From assembly GCF_002505485.1 (NCBI RefSeq), contig NZ_DAVG01000114.1, forward strand, positions 38,379 to 102,378: a DNA stretch of 64,000 nt. Reading direction: 5' to 3'. The notes beneath the pieces are model-generated. The model made no database searches. It had not been told where the DNA came from and was given only the letters and a program-made list of their open reading frames with translations. The stretch comes from Methanosarcina sp. UBA5 (lineage in GTDB: Archaea; Halobacteriota; Methanosarcinia; Methanosarcinales; Methanosarcinaceae). Positions 18,850 through 28,091 of the stretch are shown here, piece after piece. The position numbers were made by a program, and so were the translations under genes. Numbering within the stretch: the stretch's first letter is position 1; each line of letters starts with the position of its first letter.

Positions 18850-20061
18850 ATGATCCCCTTTTTCAGTGCAGGAAAACTCGCGTTTGGAAGCATTAAAAGT
18901 GCAAAGCTGCGTTCGACCCTTACAGTGCTTGGAATCGTTATAGGAGTTGCAGCCGTAATTGCAAATGTGTCCCTTGGGGCAAGTTTCAACCAACATTTTA
19001 CGAATGAAGTAACCAATATAGGGTCGAACTTCATTTATATTCAGGGGATGCAGCCCAAGCTTTTTTATGACAATGAGTTGAAGATTGTTGAGGGCACGCC
19101 CGGGATCTCGGGAGTTTCGCCTTTGAAGTCACAAACTGCAGAAGTCACGTACATGTCTGAAACCAAAAATATTATAGTTAGCGGTATCGGAAAATCTTAT
19201 GACGAGGTTGCAAACACAAAACTTCAGAAAGGGGACTTTATCACTGACAACGATGGATATGTGGCGGTTATCGGGCACAAGGTTGCAAACGAGAAATTCA
19301 ACCGAAATATCTCAGCCCGGAACTCCATAAACATAACCTTCAGGGTCGGAGAAGACGAAAAAGTTACAAAGACCTTTAAAGTTAAGGCAATAATTCAGAA
19401 TCCGGAAAATACTGTTATCCAAGCGTACAACGATAACGAAGCCGTTCTTATCCCAATCGACGTCATGAACGAGATTCTTGGAGAAAAAGATTATGGCGGG
19501 GTTTTTGCAATGGCTGATGATCTTGCAACAGTTCAGGAAACCTCGGATGAAGTCGACGAGCGCCTTGCCCGAAATTTCGGGATTTCTGAAAGGGAACTGG
19601 AAGATAAAGATTCCCGTCCTTATATTATAATCAATCAGGCAGAAGTATTGGAACAGACGAATATGATGGCAGCAGCCCTAAGCTCTTTCCTGACGGCCGT
19701 TGCGCTAATCTCATTGCTGGTCGGCTCAATAGGGATCATGAATATTATGCTTGTAAGCGTAACTGAAAGGACAAGGGAAATTGGAGTGCTAAAATCCCTG
19801 GGATTTACAGGCTTTGATATCCTTTTCCTTTTCATGGTTGAATCAATCCTGCTCGGAGTTTTTGGAGGCCTCCTCGGGAGTACAGTAGGAATCGCAGGCG
19901 CATACAGTGTTGAAACCCTCCTCAAACTGCCTGTTGTCTTTCCTTTCAGCCTTATGGCAGCAGGATTCTTTGTGGCCGTTCTCGTAGGCTTTGTCTCAGG
20001 GGTTTACCCGGCAAGAAAAGCCGCAAAAATGAAGCCTGTAGACTCACTAAGGCACGAGTAA
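18850..20061 (+). CDS. MacB/FtsX-type ABC transporter permease
   Basis: A 403-residue permease of the MacB/LolCE class. An N-terminal membrane helix (residues 22-42, TVLGIVIGVAAVIANVSLG) is followed by an extracytoplasmic MacB-PCD domain (about 45-260) and three C-terminal helices with the FtsX signature (SIGIMNIMLVSVTERTREIG near 300). The protein ends in YPARKAAKMKPVDSLRHE, the usual closing motif. Such permeases need an ABC ATPase and often a membrane-fusion protein; neither is adjacent, so the partner must lie elsewhere. A GGAG ribosome site precedes the ATG. Substrate unknown. Confidence 0.9.
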   Translation: MIPFFSAGKLAFGSIKSAKLRSTLTVLGIVIGVAAVIANVSLGASFNQHFTNEVTNIGSNFIYIQGMQPKLFYDNELKIVEGTPGISGVSPLKSQTAEVTYMSETKNIIVSGIGKSYDEVANTKLQKGDFITDNDGYVAVIGHKVANEKFNRNISARNSINITFRVGEDEKVTKTFKVKAIIQNPENTVIQAYNDNEAVLIPIDVMNEILGEKDYGGVFAMADDLATVQETSDEVDERLARNFGISERELEDKDSRPYIIINQAEVLEQTNMMAAALSSFLTAVALISLLVGSIGIMNIMLVSVTERTREIGVLKSLGFTGFDILFLFMVESILLGVFGGLLGSTVGIAGAYSVETLLKLPVVFPFSLMAAGFFVAVLVGFVSGVYPARKAAKMKPVDSLRHE

Positions 20062-20442
20062 CCCAAGTTCCACTTCCCGAGTTCCATTGCCCGAATCCCG
20101 TCTCGGGAGGAAGGGCTCTTTTCGTTACGCTACGCTTCGTTCAAGAGGGCTGAATATGGGTAAGAAAAACTGTTTTTCAATTATTTGAGCAGAATGATTT
20201 ATGTGGGATATACTGAACTACACTTCAAAAAGTCAATTTTGCAAAAAAATATCTTTTATGGGTTATTTACAATTTTCATTTTGCATGAAGAATTTAATTC
20301 TCCAATTTATATAATTATAGTTTGTCCTTCCATTCCAATTTGTGAATCTACCATGGACTTAACTTCCGAATTCGTAATCGATCTTTACTGATTCGAAAAA
20401 TAGTAATATCTCCGGAACAACTAACTTATATGCAAAGGGGGT

Positions 20443-20880
20443 TTGCAACTGGCACAAAAAGCGATTAAAAAATCTGAAGAAGAATGGAAAAAGGTACTCA
20501 CGCCTGAGCAATATCACGTCCTGCGGCAGAAAGGTACGGAAAGGCCCTTTTCTGGTAACTTTTATTATAATAAGGAAAAAGGAGTTTACACCTGTGCAGC
20601 CTGCGGGCAAGAGCTTTTTTCTTCAAACACCAAATTTGAATCTGGATCCGGCTGGCCAAGTTTCTATGATGTGATTTCGAATGATAAGGTAAGGCTCAAA
20701 GAAGACACCAGTTATTTCATGAACAGGATCGAAGTAATCTGTTCCCGGTGTGGAAGTCATCTGGGTCATGTCTTTGAAGACGGACCTGCACCAACCGGGA
20801 AACGCTATTGTATCAATTCCGTTTCTCTTAATTTCAAGAAAGAAGAGGAAAAAGGCAAGAAAGGCGAAGAAAGAAAATGA
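20443..20880 (+). CDS. msrB: Peptide methionine-R-sulfoxide reductase MsrB
   Basis: A 145-residue MsrB that repairs methionine-R-sulfoxide in oxidised proteins. The zinc pairs are CAAC (C51, C54) and CSRC (C100, C103); the SGSGWPSF motif and the catalytic cysteine C123 in KRYCINS are intact. The usual resolving-Cys region near residue 64 reads NTKFES, so another thiol must recycle it. The start is a TTG at 20443 with AAGGGGGT immediately upstream. The last 17 residues are a charged Glu/Lys/Gly tail. The 20062-20442 gap upstream holds no gene. Confidence 0.95.
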   Translation: MQLAQKAIKKSEEEWKKVLTPEQYHVLRQKGTERPFSGNFYYNKEKGVYTCAACGQELFSSNTKFESGSGWPSFYDVISNDKVRLKEDTSYFMNRIEVICSRCGSHLGHVFEDGPAPTGKRYCINSVSLNFKKEEEKGKKGEERK

Positions 20881-20976
20881 GAAGGAAAGTAAGAAGAGTA
20901 AAAGGTAATATTCGAGTAAGTGGAATCTCTATGACTTGCAGATTTAAGAATTTGGGAGAGGAGGTTCAGGTAAAAC

Positions 20977-21174
20977 TTGAAACTGGATAAACTGGATAAG
21001 AAACAGATAGAGGTAATCGGTTTTTTAACTTTTTTAATATTTTACCTTTTAGTTTTCAATCTGCTGTTTTTAGTTAAGGGATCAGATCTTCCTATCTATG
21101 TCCCTGGGACACTCATTTTTGCCCTCTTCGGATACTGGCTGGGGGGAATCCTGTACGAGAAGTATTTAAAATGA
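20977..21174 (+). CDS. Small two-helix membrane protein
   Basis: A 65-residue protein of unknown function with two membrane helices (FLTFLIFYLLVFNLLFLV and a second ending in FGYWLGGILYEKYLK) joined by a short loop SDLPIYVP. It starts at a TTG with GAGGAGGTT 8-10 bases upstream, a strong site that supports expression. It follows msrB by 96 bases and may share its transcript. Confidence 0.6.
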   Translation: MKLDKLDKKQIEVIGFLTFLIFYLLVFNLLFLVKGSDLPIYVPGTLIFALFGYWLGGILYEKYLK

Positions 21175-21289
21175 AAATTTGCTCGAAAAATAATAAAACT
21201 ATCACAGCCTAACATATATCTATATAGATATTTTACTGAACTTTGTTTTTCATAATATTTATCATAGATTATAACAATCTATTAAATAG

Positions 21290-21934
21290 ATGTTAAAAGC
21301 AATTATTTTTGATGTGGATGGGGTTCTTGTAGACTCCATGCGTTTCCAGGCTGACGCCTGGGTTAAAGCCTTCAAGGAAGTTGGAATTACCATCACCAGA
21401 GAAGATATTTACGAGCTGGAAGGCTCAAACAACAGGAGGTTAATCAAATCAATTTTTGAAAAGGCCGGAAAAGAGCCTGAGCCCTGGCATTTAGAGCAAC
21501 TGCCTGAAAAGAAACGAGAAGCTCTCGAATTTGATCGGATAAAGCCCTTTGAAGGTATACTGGATTGTCTAAAAGCGTTAAAACGACACTTCAAGCTCGC
21601 TCTGGTTTCCGGGTCACATACTGATACAGTAAATAAAGTTGTGAATAAATATTTCTCTAACTATTTTGATGTCATAATTACTGGGAGTGACCTTGAGCGT
21701 GGAAAACCGGATCCTGATCCTTATCTCAAAGCCCTTGAGAATCTTTACCTGACAAAAAACGAGTGCATAGTAATTGAAAATGCACCTCTAGGGATAACTG
21801 CCGCCAAGAGGGCAGGGCTTTACTGTGTTGCAGTTGCGAGTATGCTCGAGCCTGAAAAGATAGAGCATGCGGATCTCGTGCTCGAAGACCATGCTGCCCT
21901 TCGTGGTTACCTGAAGAGCCTCATTCCAAAGTGA
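21290..21934 (+). CDS. HAD-superfamily phosphatase
   Basis: A 214-residue HAD hydrolase of the phosphoglycolate phosphatase/beta-phosphoglucomutase group. Motif I is DVDGVLVDS (nucleophile D8, acid/base D10), motif II is ALVSGS near 105, the motif III lysine is in ERGKPDPDPYL, and motif IV is CIVIENAPLGI, where the usual second acidic residue is E/N rather than DD. Cap helices span about 15-80. The substrate is probably a small phosphorylated sugar or glycolate. No ribosome site is seen before the ATG, so the message may be leaderless. Confidence 0.85.
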   Translation: MLKAIIFDVDGVLVDSMRFQADAWVKAFKEVGITITREDIYELEGSNNRRLIKSIFEKAGKEPEPWHLEQLPEKKREALEFDRIKPFEGILDCLKALKRHFKLALVSGSHTDTVNKVVNKYFSNYFDVIITGSDLERGKPDPDPYLKALENLYLTKNECIVIENAPLGITAAKRAGLYCVAVASMLEPEKIEHADLVLEDHAALRGYLKSLIPK

Positions 21935-21983
21935 TATGGTTTTTCATGATTTTTTTCTTCACTCAGCCGGATTTGCAGAAATA

Positions 21984-22295
21984 TTACAGAAACTGAAAAG
22001 GTTTTTCATAAATTTTTCTCATTAACTCTTTTTCAAGTATTTCTCTTACAGCACGAGGCCTGTCCAGTTCTCTGGCAAGTCTTCGCAGTCTTTCGGTTTT
22101 ATTCCTGTATCCCTCTTCTTCAAGGACTTCCCGAATACATTCAAGTACGATCTCAGGAGGTGTGGAACAGCTGATAATCCTTCCATAACCTTTCTCCTCA
22201 ATTACTCCAGCGTTATTCTCCTGCTCGCTATGTCTCTGTAAGGAAAAGAAAGAATAGAGATTCCGGATCTCAGGGCTTCCATAAACGAAATTTGC
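21984..22295 (-). pseudogene. Remnant of a glycosyltransferase C-terminus
   Basis: The minus strand still reads SFMEALRSGISILSFP in one frame and then, after a frameshift, EQENNAGVIEEKGYGRII followed by TPPEIVLECIREVLEE and a RLRRLARELDRPRAVREILE helix ending at a stop. This is the pattern of the donor-binding half of GT28/MurG-like glycosyltransferases. No N-terminal half is present, so it is a truncated, frameshifted leftover between the HAD phosphatase and the methanol locus. I see no gene in 22296-22628. Confidence 0.7.
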
Positions 22296-22628
22296 TAATT
22301 TTAGAACGGATAACTTTTGAAGTCATGAAGATTAAAAGAAGAAAGTAACATGGGGAAGTTATGTAAACTTCTTATTGATGGCACGGTTTTTGATCTGTTC
22401 GTATATTTTTTTGTCCCACGCTACTAATTATCGATACTACTCTCACATATATATGTTTTTTCTTTTTTTCTATGTAATTATTAAATTAAATATATCCTTA
22501 TGCTCTGAAAATATATTATTTTATTCCTCAAGTTTAATTGAACTATCTTTAGATATAGATTACTTTATTTAATTAATATTGTTCTTTATATTACTTTCCT
22601 TTTTGATCAGTCTATTAACTAGAGAACA

Positions 22629-22833
22629 TCCCGCCCGAATTCCACAAGCCTTTTTAAATAACTGCTTGCCCGCAAGCCTTTTCAAAAAAGGCTTGAGCGA
22701 AAACCCCTGGAGACGTTTGAGTTTGAGGACCTTCTCTCCAAAACCCTATCGGCGTGATCAACCGGCGCAACGGTTGTGGCACAACCCTTTTTAAAAAAGG
22801 CTTGACCGAAAACATTGTGCCAGTGTGATCAAG
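22629..22833 (+). repeat. Dispersed intergenic hairpin repeat, copy 2
   Basis: Carries the same ordered blocks as the copy at 7075-7252: GCCTTTTCAAAAAAGGC hairpin, TTGAGCGAAAA, ACGTTTGAGTTTGAGGACC, AACCCTATCGGCGTGATCA, then a CGCAACGGTTG block and a second hairpin with TTGACCGAAAA. It lies downstream of the mtaB stop, in a 195-base stretch that has no gene. Confidence 0.85.
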
Positions 22834-23028
22834 AGGGGAAACACTTGTGAGTATAAATTATGTAAATCAAAGTCAAGCGTTTACGTGCAAAATTAAATTA
22901 CACAGGAGCAGAAAACAGGAGGAAACGGCGAAAACATACAAAACAAGTTAAAGACAGCGAGAAATATTAAGGATTTTGCGAACTCAAAACATATCTAAAA
23001 AAGAAAAAAGAGAACCGGAGGGTTCGGC

Positions 23029-24414
23029 TTAGAGGCCGTAGTTCTCCGGCTTGAAGACCTTAACTTCATTCTTGTACTTTGTAAGACAGTCGCCCATGAA
23101 CTTGTCCATGTCATCTGGGAGGGCTTCGAGGGCTGCCTTTGCGTCTGCGAGAGCTTTGGTTTCGAACCTGGAGAGCTCGAGCTTGTCGGCTGCACCTTCT
23201 TCGACGATCTTGCAGCATTCAACTGCGGCGTTCTTTGCCCTAAGGTAGATGTTGTCTCCGTCCTTGACAATTGCCTGACCGACTCTGTATGCGTTGTCAT
23301 ATGCAAGCATATAGGCCTGAGGGTCTCTGTATCTGTCGGAGAGCATCATGAGGTCTCTGAGAACTTTGTCGTTCTTGGTTTCAAGAGCGGTGTTCATGAG
23401 GGCGCAGTCGTATGCGAGGGTTTCGGACCAGCACTGAACAGTTGTACCACCGAACTCACCGTGATACTCAACAGACTCGTTAGACCAGCAGTCACAGCAC
23501 TGCATGACCAGGTTACCCATTACATCAGAGTGGGCGCAGGTTGAAGTCTTACCTTCCATGGTCATTGGCATACCTGTGATGGCTTTGACGATAATGTTTT
23601 CATATCCACAGTCTTTTCCGGGTCCTACTGCACCTGCTTCGTATGCAACAAGGGACCTGGGAGCGGAAATTGCTCTTGCGATAACTGCGATTGTGTGGGC
23701 CAGGTTCTTGTTGAGCAGTCCACCACCAATGAACATTGCGGTGTTTGCCTGTGAACAGTCTGTGTCACCTGCGGAAACAGTTCCGGTCTTCTTTGCGATC
23801 TTGGAGATATCGGTCCAGATCATTTCCATATCAATGGAACCGAGACAGCCAATTGCATAGAGCATACCAGGAATATCATTCCTGAGAACTGCATAGTCGA
23901 AAATTTCCTTACCACCCATGCTCTCTACAGAAAGCAGGTCAGCACCATTCTCGGCACACTGTTCGAATGCCTCAAGGAAGACAGAGTATTTGTCGCCTCT
24001 GAGCTGCATGAATTCTCTGTTTTCACGGATGTCACCAATGGTGTGGCGGAGTGCGCACTTTATGCCATATTCATCGTGGTATTTCTCCATAATGGTTTTC
24101 TGGGCATGTGCGACTTCTGCTCCCCAGGAAGGGTTGTTGGACATCTGCTGAACGTGTTCGGTTTCAAGGATAATTGCTGGGAAACCAACCTGAACCATTC
24201 TTTCCATGATGTCAGTGGTGATCCTCTCGTATTCCTTTACGAGCTTTTCCTTGGATGCACCAGCTTCAGGTCTTGGAGCATAATTAATTTCAGGAATTGT
24301 GTAACCTGCACCGATCTCAAGGCCGAGACCTGCCTTTACAGGGTACTTGGATACGCCGAAAGTCATTTCGTCTGCATTTGCGTATGCCATTGAAGTGTAT
24401 CTTTTTGCTGCCAT
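23029..24414 (-). CDS. mtaB: Methanol:corrinoid methyltransferase MtaB
   Basis: A 461-residue zinc enzyme that cleaves methanol and passes its methyl group to the corrinoid of MtaC, the first step of methanogenesis from methanol. Counting from MAAKRYTS, the zinc ligands fall at E164, C220 and C269, as in the Methanosarcina barkeri enzyme. That agreement, and GAGGTGA 5 bases before the ATG at 24414, fix the start; a GTG 9 bases upstream is part of the ribosome site. It follows mtaC by only 10 bases, so they form one operon. The complex then needs MtaA, not in this window, to methylate coenzyme M. Confidence 0.98.
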   Translation of the reverse strand: MAAKRYTSMAYANADEMTFGVSKYPVKAGLGLEIGAGYTIPEINYAPRPEAGASKEKLVKEYERITTDIMERMVQVGFPAIILETEHVQQMSNNPSWGAEVAHAQKTIMEKYHDEYGIKCALRHTIGDIRENREFMQLRGDKYSVFLEAFEQCAENGADLLSVESMGGKEIFDYAVLRNDIPGMLYAIGCLGSIDMEMIWTDISKIAKKTGTVSAGDTDCSQANTAMFIGGGLLNKNLAHTIAVIARAISAPRSLVAYEAGAVGPGKDCGYENIIVKAITGMPMTMEGKTSTCAHSDVMGNLVMQCCDCWSNESVEYHGEFGGTTVQCWSETLAYDCALMNTALETKNDKVLRDLMMLSDRYRDPQAYMLAYDNAYRVGQAIVKDGDNIYLRAKNAAVECCKIVEEGAADKLELSRFETKALADAKAALEALPDDMDKFMGDCLTKYKNEVKVFKPENYGL

Positions 24415-24424
24415 TTTACTCACC

Positions 24425-25201
24425 TCAGTGCTTGTGGAACATATCTCTTAATGCTGTGATATCTGTAGTACCTGCAATTATTGCGTCAGCAATCTTGGGG
24501 GCATCAGCGGCTTCTTCTCCATATACACCAAGTGCAAACTGAGACACGAAGTCCTGATTAACTGCGCCACCACCACATGCGAATGGAATCTTTATTCCGT
24601 TTTCAAGGAGCTTATCGTTAACTTCCTTGAATGCATACATAGTGGTTGTCATAAGGGCAGTGCCTGTGAGCATAATTGGCTTTTCTTTCTTAACTGCATC
24701 AAGAACTTCTTCTGCAGGTACATCCCTTCCAAGGTCGACTACATTGAAGCCGTTTGCTCTGAGGAGAGCGGTAACGATATTCTTTCCAATGTCGTGAACG
24801 TCACCTTCTGCGACGTGGCAGACAACGGTTCCTTTGGTTTTTGGAGTAGCTCCAGAGTTCTCCTTACAATATTCGATACCATCAAGCATGGCATCAGCGG
24901 ACATCATGACGTTGGGGAGGAAAATTATACCTTCATCATAAAGTTTTATGACAACTCCCATACCGACCATGAGAGCGTCATCGATAAGATTAATTGGATC
25001 CTTGCCAGCATCGATTGCTGCCTCAAGACCCTCGACAACGTCATCTTCTTCTCCTTCGAAGATGGCCTTTGCGATGGGGTAAATCAGTTCGTCTTTAGGA
25101 TAGAGTTCTTCTGCGGCTTCTTCAGGCGTCATTGCCTTTTCCAGAGCCACATTGTATCTGGTTAAAACCTTTTTCAGACTTGCCTCTGTAAAGTCCAACA
25201 T
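24425..25201 (-). CDS. mtaC: Methanol corrinoid protein MtaC
   Basis: A 258-residue corrinoid carrier that accepts the methyl group from MtaB and gives it to MtaA. Residues 1-110 are the helical methionine-synthase-like cap; the cobalamin domain follows with the DxHxxG motif at D134 and H136 (GDVHDIGK), H136 being the lower cobalt ligand as in M. barkeri. Then come the strand ending in MLTGTALMTTT and the GGGAVN loop. The ATG at 25201 is preceded by GGAGGT and gives the known N-terminus; a 23-residue extension to 25270 is not supported. Confidence 0.98.
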   Translation of the reverse strand: MLDFTEASLKKVLTRYNVALEKAMTPEEAAEELYPKDELIYPIAKAIFEGEEDDVVEGLEAAIDAGKDPINLIDDALMVGMGVVIKLYDEGIIFLPNVMMSADAMLDGIEYCKENSGATPKTKGTVVCHVAEGDVHDIGKNIVTALLRANGFNVVDLGRDVPAEEVLDAVKKEKPIMLTGTALMTTTMYAFKEVNDKLLENGIKIPFACGGGAVNQDFVSQFALGVYGEEAADAPKIADAIIAGTTDITALRDMFHKH

Positions 25202-26109
25202 ATTTTTAAACCTCCGTTTGGTTTTTAGCAAAAAGGTCGCTACCGTTGCCGGGTCTGCAGTCCCGGACATAATCAGTGTCGTGAGGTTCCGGCTTTACCT
25301 CCGTGAAGTCCTTTCTTTCGAGAGTACTCAGGCCTGGAAAATCTACAATTCATCCATTCTACAGGATTCTATCTTCAGATTTCCTTGGAGTCTACCAGCG
25401 AAAGAATTCTCCTTCTCACCGGAACTTTTCCTTTTTGATTAATTTGCATGCCTGCTAATGCTGACACGTCTTTACAGCATTATTAGGGGAAATTATCACA
25501 TATACCATAACCGACGGAAATTTTTTCCTGGTTTTTACAGAGCAACAGGGGGTCTGAATTTTTGAATCGATTGCAAGACATTTTGCCCTGAAATTTTGTG
25601 CCATAAGTTTTCAAGAGATATCAACCTTAAATTTTTGAAGTAAATTTTCGAGGCAACTAGGCTTTTTAGATGCATGAGTTTTTAGATGCGTGAATATACT
25701 CATCTTGAATTTTTTTAAACAATGTGATTATTCAGATAAAGCCTATCAAAAATTTCAATGATCATACTGTACTCTTTCAGTTTTATACAACTTGATTATT
25801 CTGTCATTTAAGGCACTAACAGCTTCAAAGTGTATCTATTGCTGCCGTTTTTAAGGAAACCGGAAATTAGTTTGGAACTTTTATTATTATATTACTGAGA
25901 TACTTTCACGTTTAAAATTATTAATCCAAACTCTTTTATATAAATGGATATATCGAATATTTTAATATATGGCACAAACGCTTCTTCCTATTCAGGTCGT
26001 ACAAAGTCAAACTGAAACTCGAATTTTCATCCGTCTTTGTGCGGAGATTTTGGTGTCACATGATACAGATATTCTATAATTAGATATAAAAACGATAGAA
26101 GTGGTTTGA
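25202..26109 (-). promoter_or_regulatory. Long mtaCB leader and shared control region
   Basis: A 908-base gene-free region between mtaC and a divergent regulator gene. Methanosarcina mta operons are known for long 5' untranslated leaders and control by Msr proteins. A perfect 8-bp inverted repeat, TAATGCTG at 25456-25463 with CAGCATTA at 25475-25482, lies about 255-280 bases upstream of mtaC and could be an operator or RNA hairpin. Near 25940 the plus strand has an ATATATAAAT-like AT run suitable for the regulator promoter. Exact promoters cannot be fixed from sequence. Confidence 0.55.
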
Positions 26110-26964
26110 ATGCAACATGAATTAATAGATGTAGTATTTCGTTCCCAGAAAAGAAGAGACCTCCTTTTACTCTTGGGAGAGGAACCAAGAACAATGGAAG
26201 AAATTAAGATCCTCCTTGATGTTTCTCCCACGGCTATCTTACCCCAGATCAAAAGGCTTACAGACAGTGACCTTGTTATTCAAAAAAATGGCAGCTATGA
26301 ATTAACAGATATGGGAGATCAGGTCTTTAAAAAAGCCCAATCCCTTGTCAATGTCCTTACTTTACTCGAACGAGACAACTACTGGATCGAACATGATCTC
26401 AGTGGAATTCCTAATTATCTCCTTGACAGAGTAGGAGACCTAAAGGACTGCAAGCTGGTTGAACCAGATCCGAGCCAGATTTTTGAGCCGAGTGCGGAAC
26501 TTTTGAGTTTCTTCTCCTCATCACGGTATTTGATGGTGTTTTCGTCCTTCTATAGGCCTGAATTCCTTCCCCTTTACACAAGGCTTGCAAGGCTGGATTC
26601 AGATGTTACCCTTATTTTCACTGAGTCGGTACTCGAAAAAATTATGCAGAATTATGAAAAGAAGATACGAAAACTTGCTACTCTGCAAAATGCTGAACTT
26701 TTTGTCTGTAATGATGGGGTCAAGCTGGCTGAACTTATGGTCTCAGACCGTGGGATGATAATTTCTCTCTTTGACAGCAACGGGAGATTCTATTATGAGT
26801 ACATGTCCTGTTCCGAACCTGAAGCTGTAAACTGGGCAAAAGAGCTTTTTGAGTTCTATAAATCAAGAGCCTGGCAGATCGAGAGTGAACAATGTATTGA
26901 TAATTTTATCAGTACAGCCGAAAGAGAGGCTTTTCCTGAATCCATGTTGTTCAGCCTGCACTGA
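26110..26964 (+). CDS. Msr/FilR1-type transcription regulator (first)
   Basis: A 284-residue regulator. Residues 1-85 are a winged helix-turn-helix (RRDLLLLLGEEPRTMEEIKI, then ILPQIKRLTDSDLV), and the remainder is the FilR1/DUF1724 domain found in methanogen regulators. Adjacent to and divergent from mtaCB, it matches the arrangement of the methanol-specific regulators MsrA/MsrB in Methanosarcina acetivorans, which are needed for expression of their neighbouring mtaCB copy. The ligand and DNA site are not known from sequence. Start ATG at 26110. Confidence 0.88.
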   Translation: MQHELIDVVFRSQKRRDLLLLLGEEPRTMEEIKILLDVSPTAILPQIKRLTDSDLVIQKNGSYELTDMGDQVFKKAQSLVNVLTLLERDNYWIEHDLSGIPNYLLDRVGDLKDCKLVEPDPSQIFEPSAELLSFFSSSRYLMVFSSFYRPEFLPLYTRLARLDSDVTLIFTESVLEKIMQNYEKKIRKLATLQNAELFVCNDGVKLAELMVSDRGMIISLFDSNGRFYYEYMSCSEPEAVNWAKELFEFYKSRAWQIESEQCIDNFISTAEREAFPESMLFSLH

Positions 26965-26973
26965 TAAACAAGG

Positions 26974-26996
26974 TAACCAGTTTGTAAGACTGGTTA
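26974..26996. other. Inverted repeat between the two regulators
   Basis: TAACCAG, a 9-base loop and CTGGTTA form a 7-bp hairpin 10 bases past the stop of the first regulator. It is followed by direct repeats of a GCAGTTTGTAAG type (to about 27046). It may be a transcript end or an operator for the second regulator. Confidence 0.45.
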
Positions 26997-27128
26997 TAGC
27001 AATTTGCAAAGCAGTTTGTAAGCAGTTGGTAAGGCAGTTTGTGCAGACATAAATCTTCAGAATCAGATCTTCTCCAATCAAATAAATTCCAGAGTCGCTT
27101 CAGAATTCCTTTCTGGAGGTTAAATTGA

Positions 27129-27920
27129 ATGAGTACAGAACTTCAGTTAATAGACACAATTTTTTTTTCGGACAAAAGGAAAAATTTGCTTTTACTCCTT
27201 AAGGACGGGCCAAAGACAATTGAAGAAATCAAGAAAGGGCTTAAAGTCAGTTCCAGTCCTATAATGGCCCAGATCCGCATCCTGCTCAAGGAAGGGCTGC
27301 TGGTGCAAAAAGGAGACAGGTATTGTCTCTCTGTAAAAGGAAAGCTCATTGTCCCGAAAATGGAGCCTCTTCTCTCAACTTTCCAGGTTTTCGACGAGAA
27401 TCATGATTACTGGGCAAGACAGAATTTGCGGACTCTTCCTCCTCACCTGCTGGACCGGATTGGAGAACTTGGCAGTTGTAAGGAGCTTTTACCTGAGAGA
27501 ACCCATATTTTTGATTACCCTCCTGAAATTATGGACCCTCTTTACAGATCCAGGACAGTTATGGAGATTTCTTCAATTTTCCTCCCTGGATATCCGAGTC
27601 TCTATCTGGACCTTGCAAAAAGAGGTATTGAGGTCTCACTTATTCTGGAAAAGCCAATCTGTGAAAAATTAATTTTCGATTACAGGGCAGAAGTGGAAGA
27701 GTTCTTAGATCTTAAAAATACACGCCTTTTTGTCTGCGACCATAAAATTGAGCTTGCTTCCAGCATTGTTACCGATCGCTTTATTTCCCTATCCATGATC
27801 TCTAAAGAGGGAAGATACTATAACCACGAAATGGTGAGCTTTGAGAAAAGTGCCCTTGTCTGGGGGCAGGAACTTTTTAACTATTACAAAGACCTGTCCG
27901 AACAAATAACTCAAATTTAA
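27129..27920 (+). CDS. Msr/FilR1-type transcription regulator (second)
   Basis: A 263-residue paralogue of the gene before it, with the same plan: an N-terminal winged helix (RKNLLLLLKDGPKTIEEIKK, then IMAQIRILLKEGLLV) and a C-terminal FilR1/DUF1724 domain with YWARQNLRTLPPHLLDRIGEL. A GGAGG lies 11 bases before the ATG. Two tandem regulators of this type beside mtaCB is the msrA-msrB arrangement of M. acetivorans, where the pair acts together; I infer the same here, but do not assign which is A or B. Confidence 0.88.
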   Translation: MSTELQLIDTIFFSDKRKNLLLLLKDGPKTIEEIKKGLKVSSSPIMAQIRILLKEGLLVQKGDRYCLSVKGKLIVPKMEPLLSTFQVFDENHDYWARQNLRTLPPHLLDRIGELGSCKELLPERTHIFDYPPEIMDPLYRSRTVMEISSIFLPGYPSLYLDLAKRGIEVSLILEKPICEKLIFDYRAEVEEFLDLKNTRLFVCDHKIELASSIVTDRFISLSMISKEGRYYNHEMVSFEKSALVWGQELFNYYKDLSEQITQI

Positions 27921-28030
27921 TTTTTTAGTCAATTTAGTCTTTTAATCAATTTAGTCTTTTAATCAATTTAATTTTTTAACCATTTCGCATTTAACCGATT
28001 TCGTTTTTTAACTAAATTTGATTTTTTAGC
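27921..28030 (+). repeat. AT-rich ~18-bp tandem repeat
   Basis: Degenerating units of the form AATTTAGTCTTTTAATC follow the stop of the second regulator; the T-rich plus strand may also end transcription. There is no coding content. Confidence 0.7.
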
Positions 28031-28091
28031 TAATTTTACTTTTTTCATTCCCAAAGCTTGAAATAATCTTAAGTTCCAGTTTATTTAAGAA

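Noticed and set aside
24415..24423. GTG start for mtaB three codons upstream
   Set aside because: The GTG is inside the GAGGTGA ribosome site, and the zinc ligand numbering fits only the ATG at 24414.
25202..25270. 23-residue N-terminal extension of MtaC
   Set aside because: GGAGGT precedes the ATG at 25201, and H136 numbering matches the known protein only from there.
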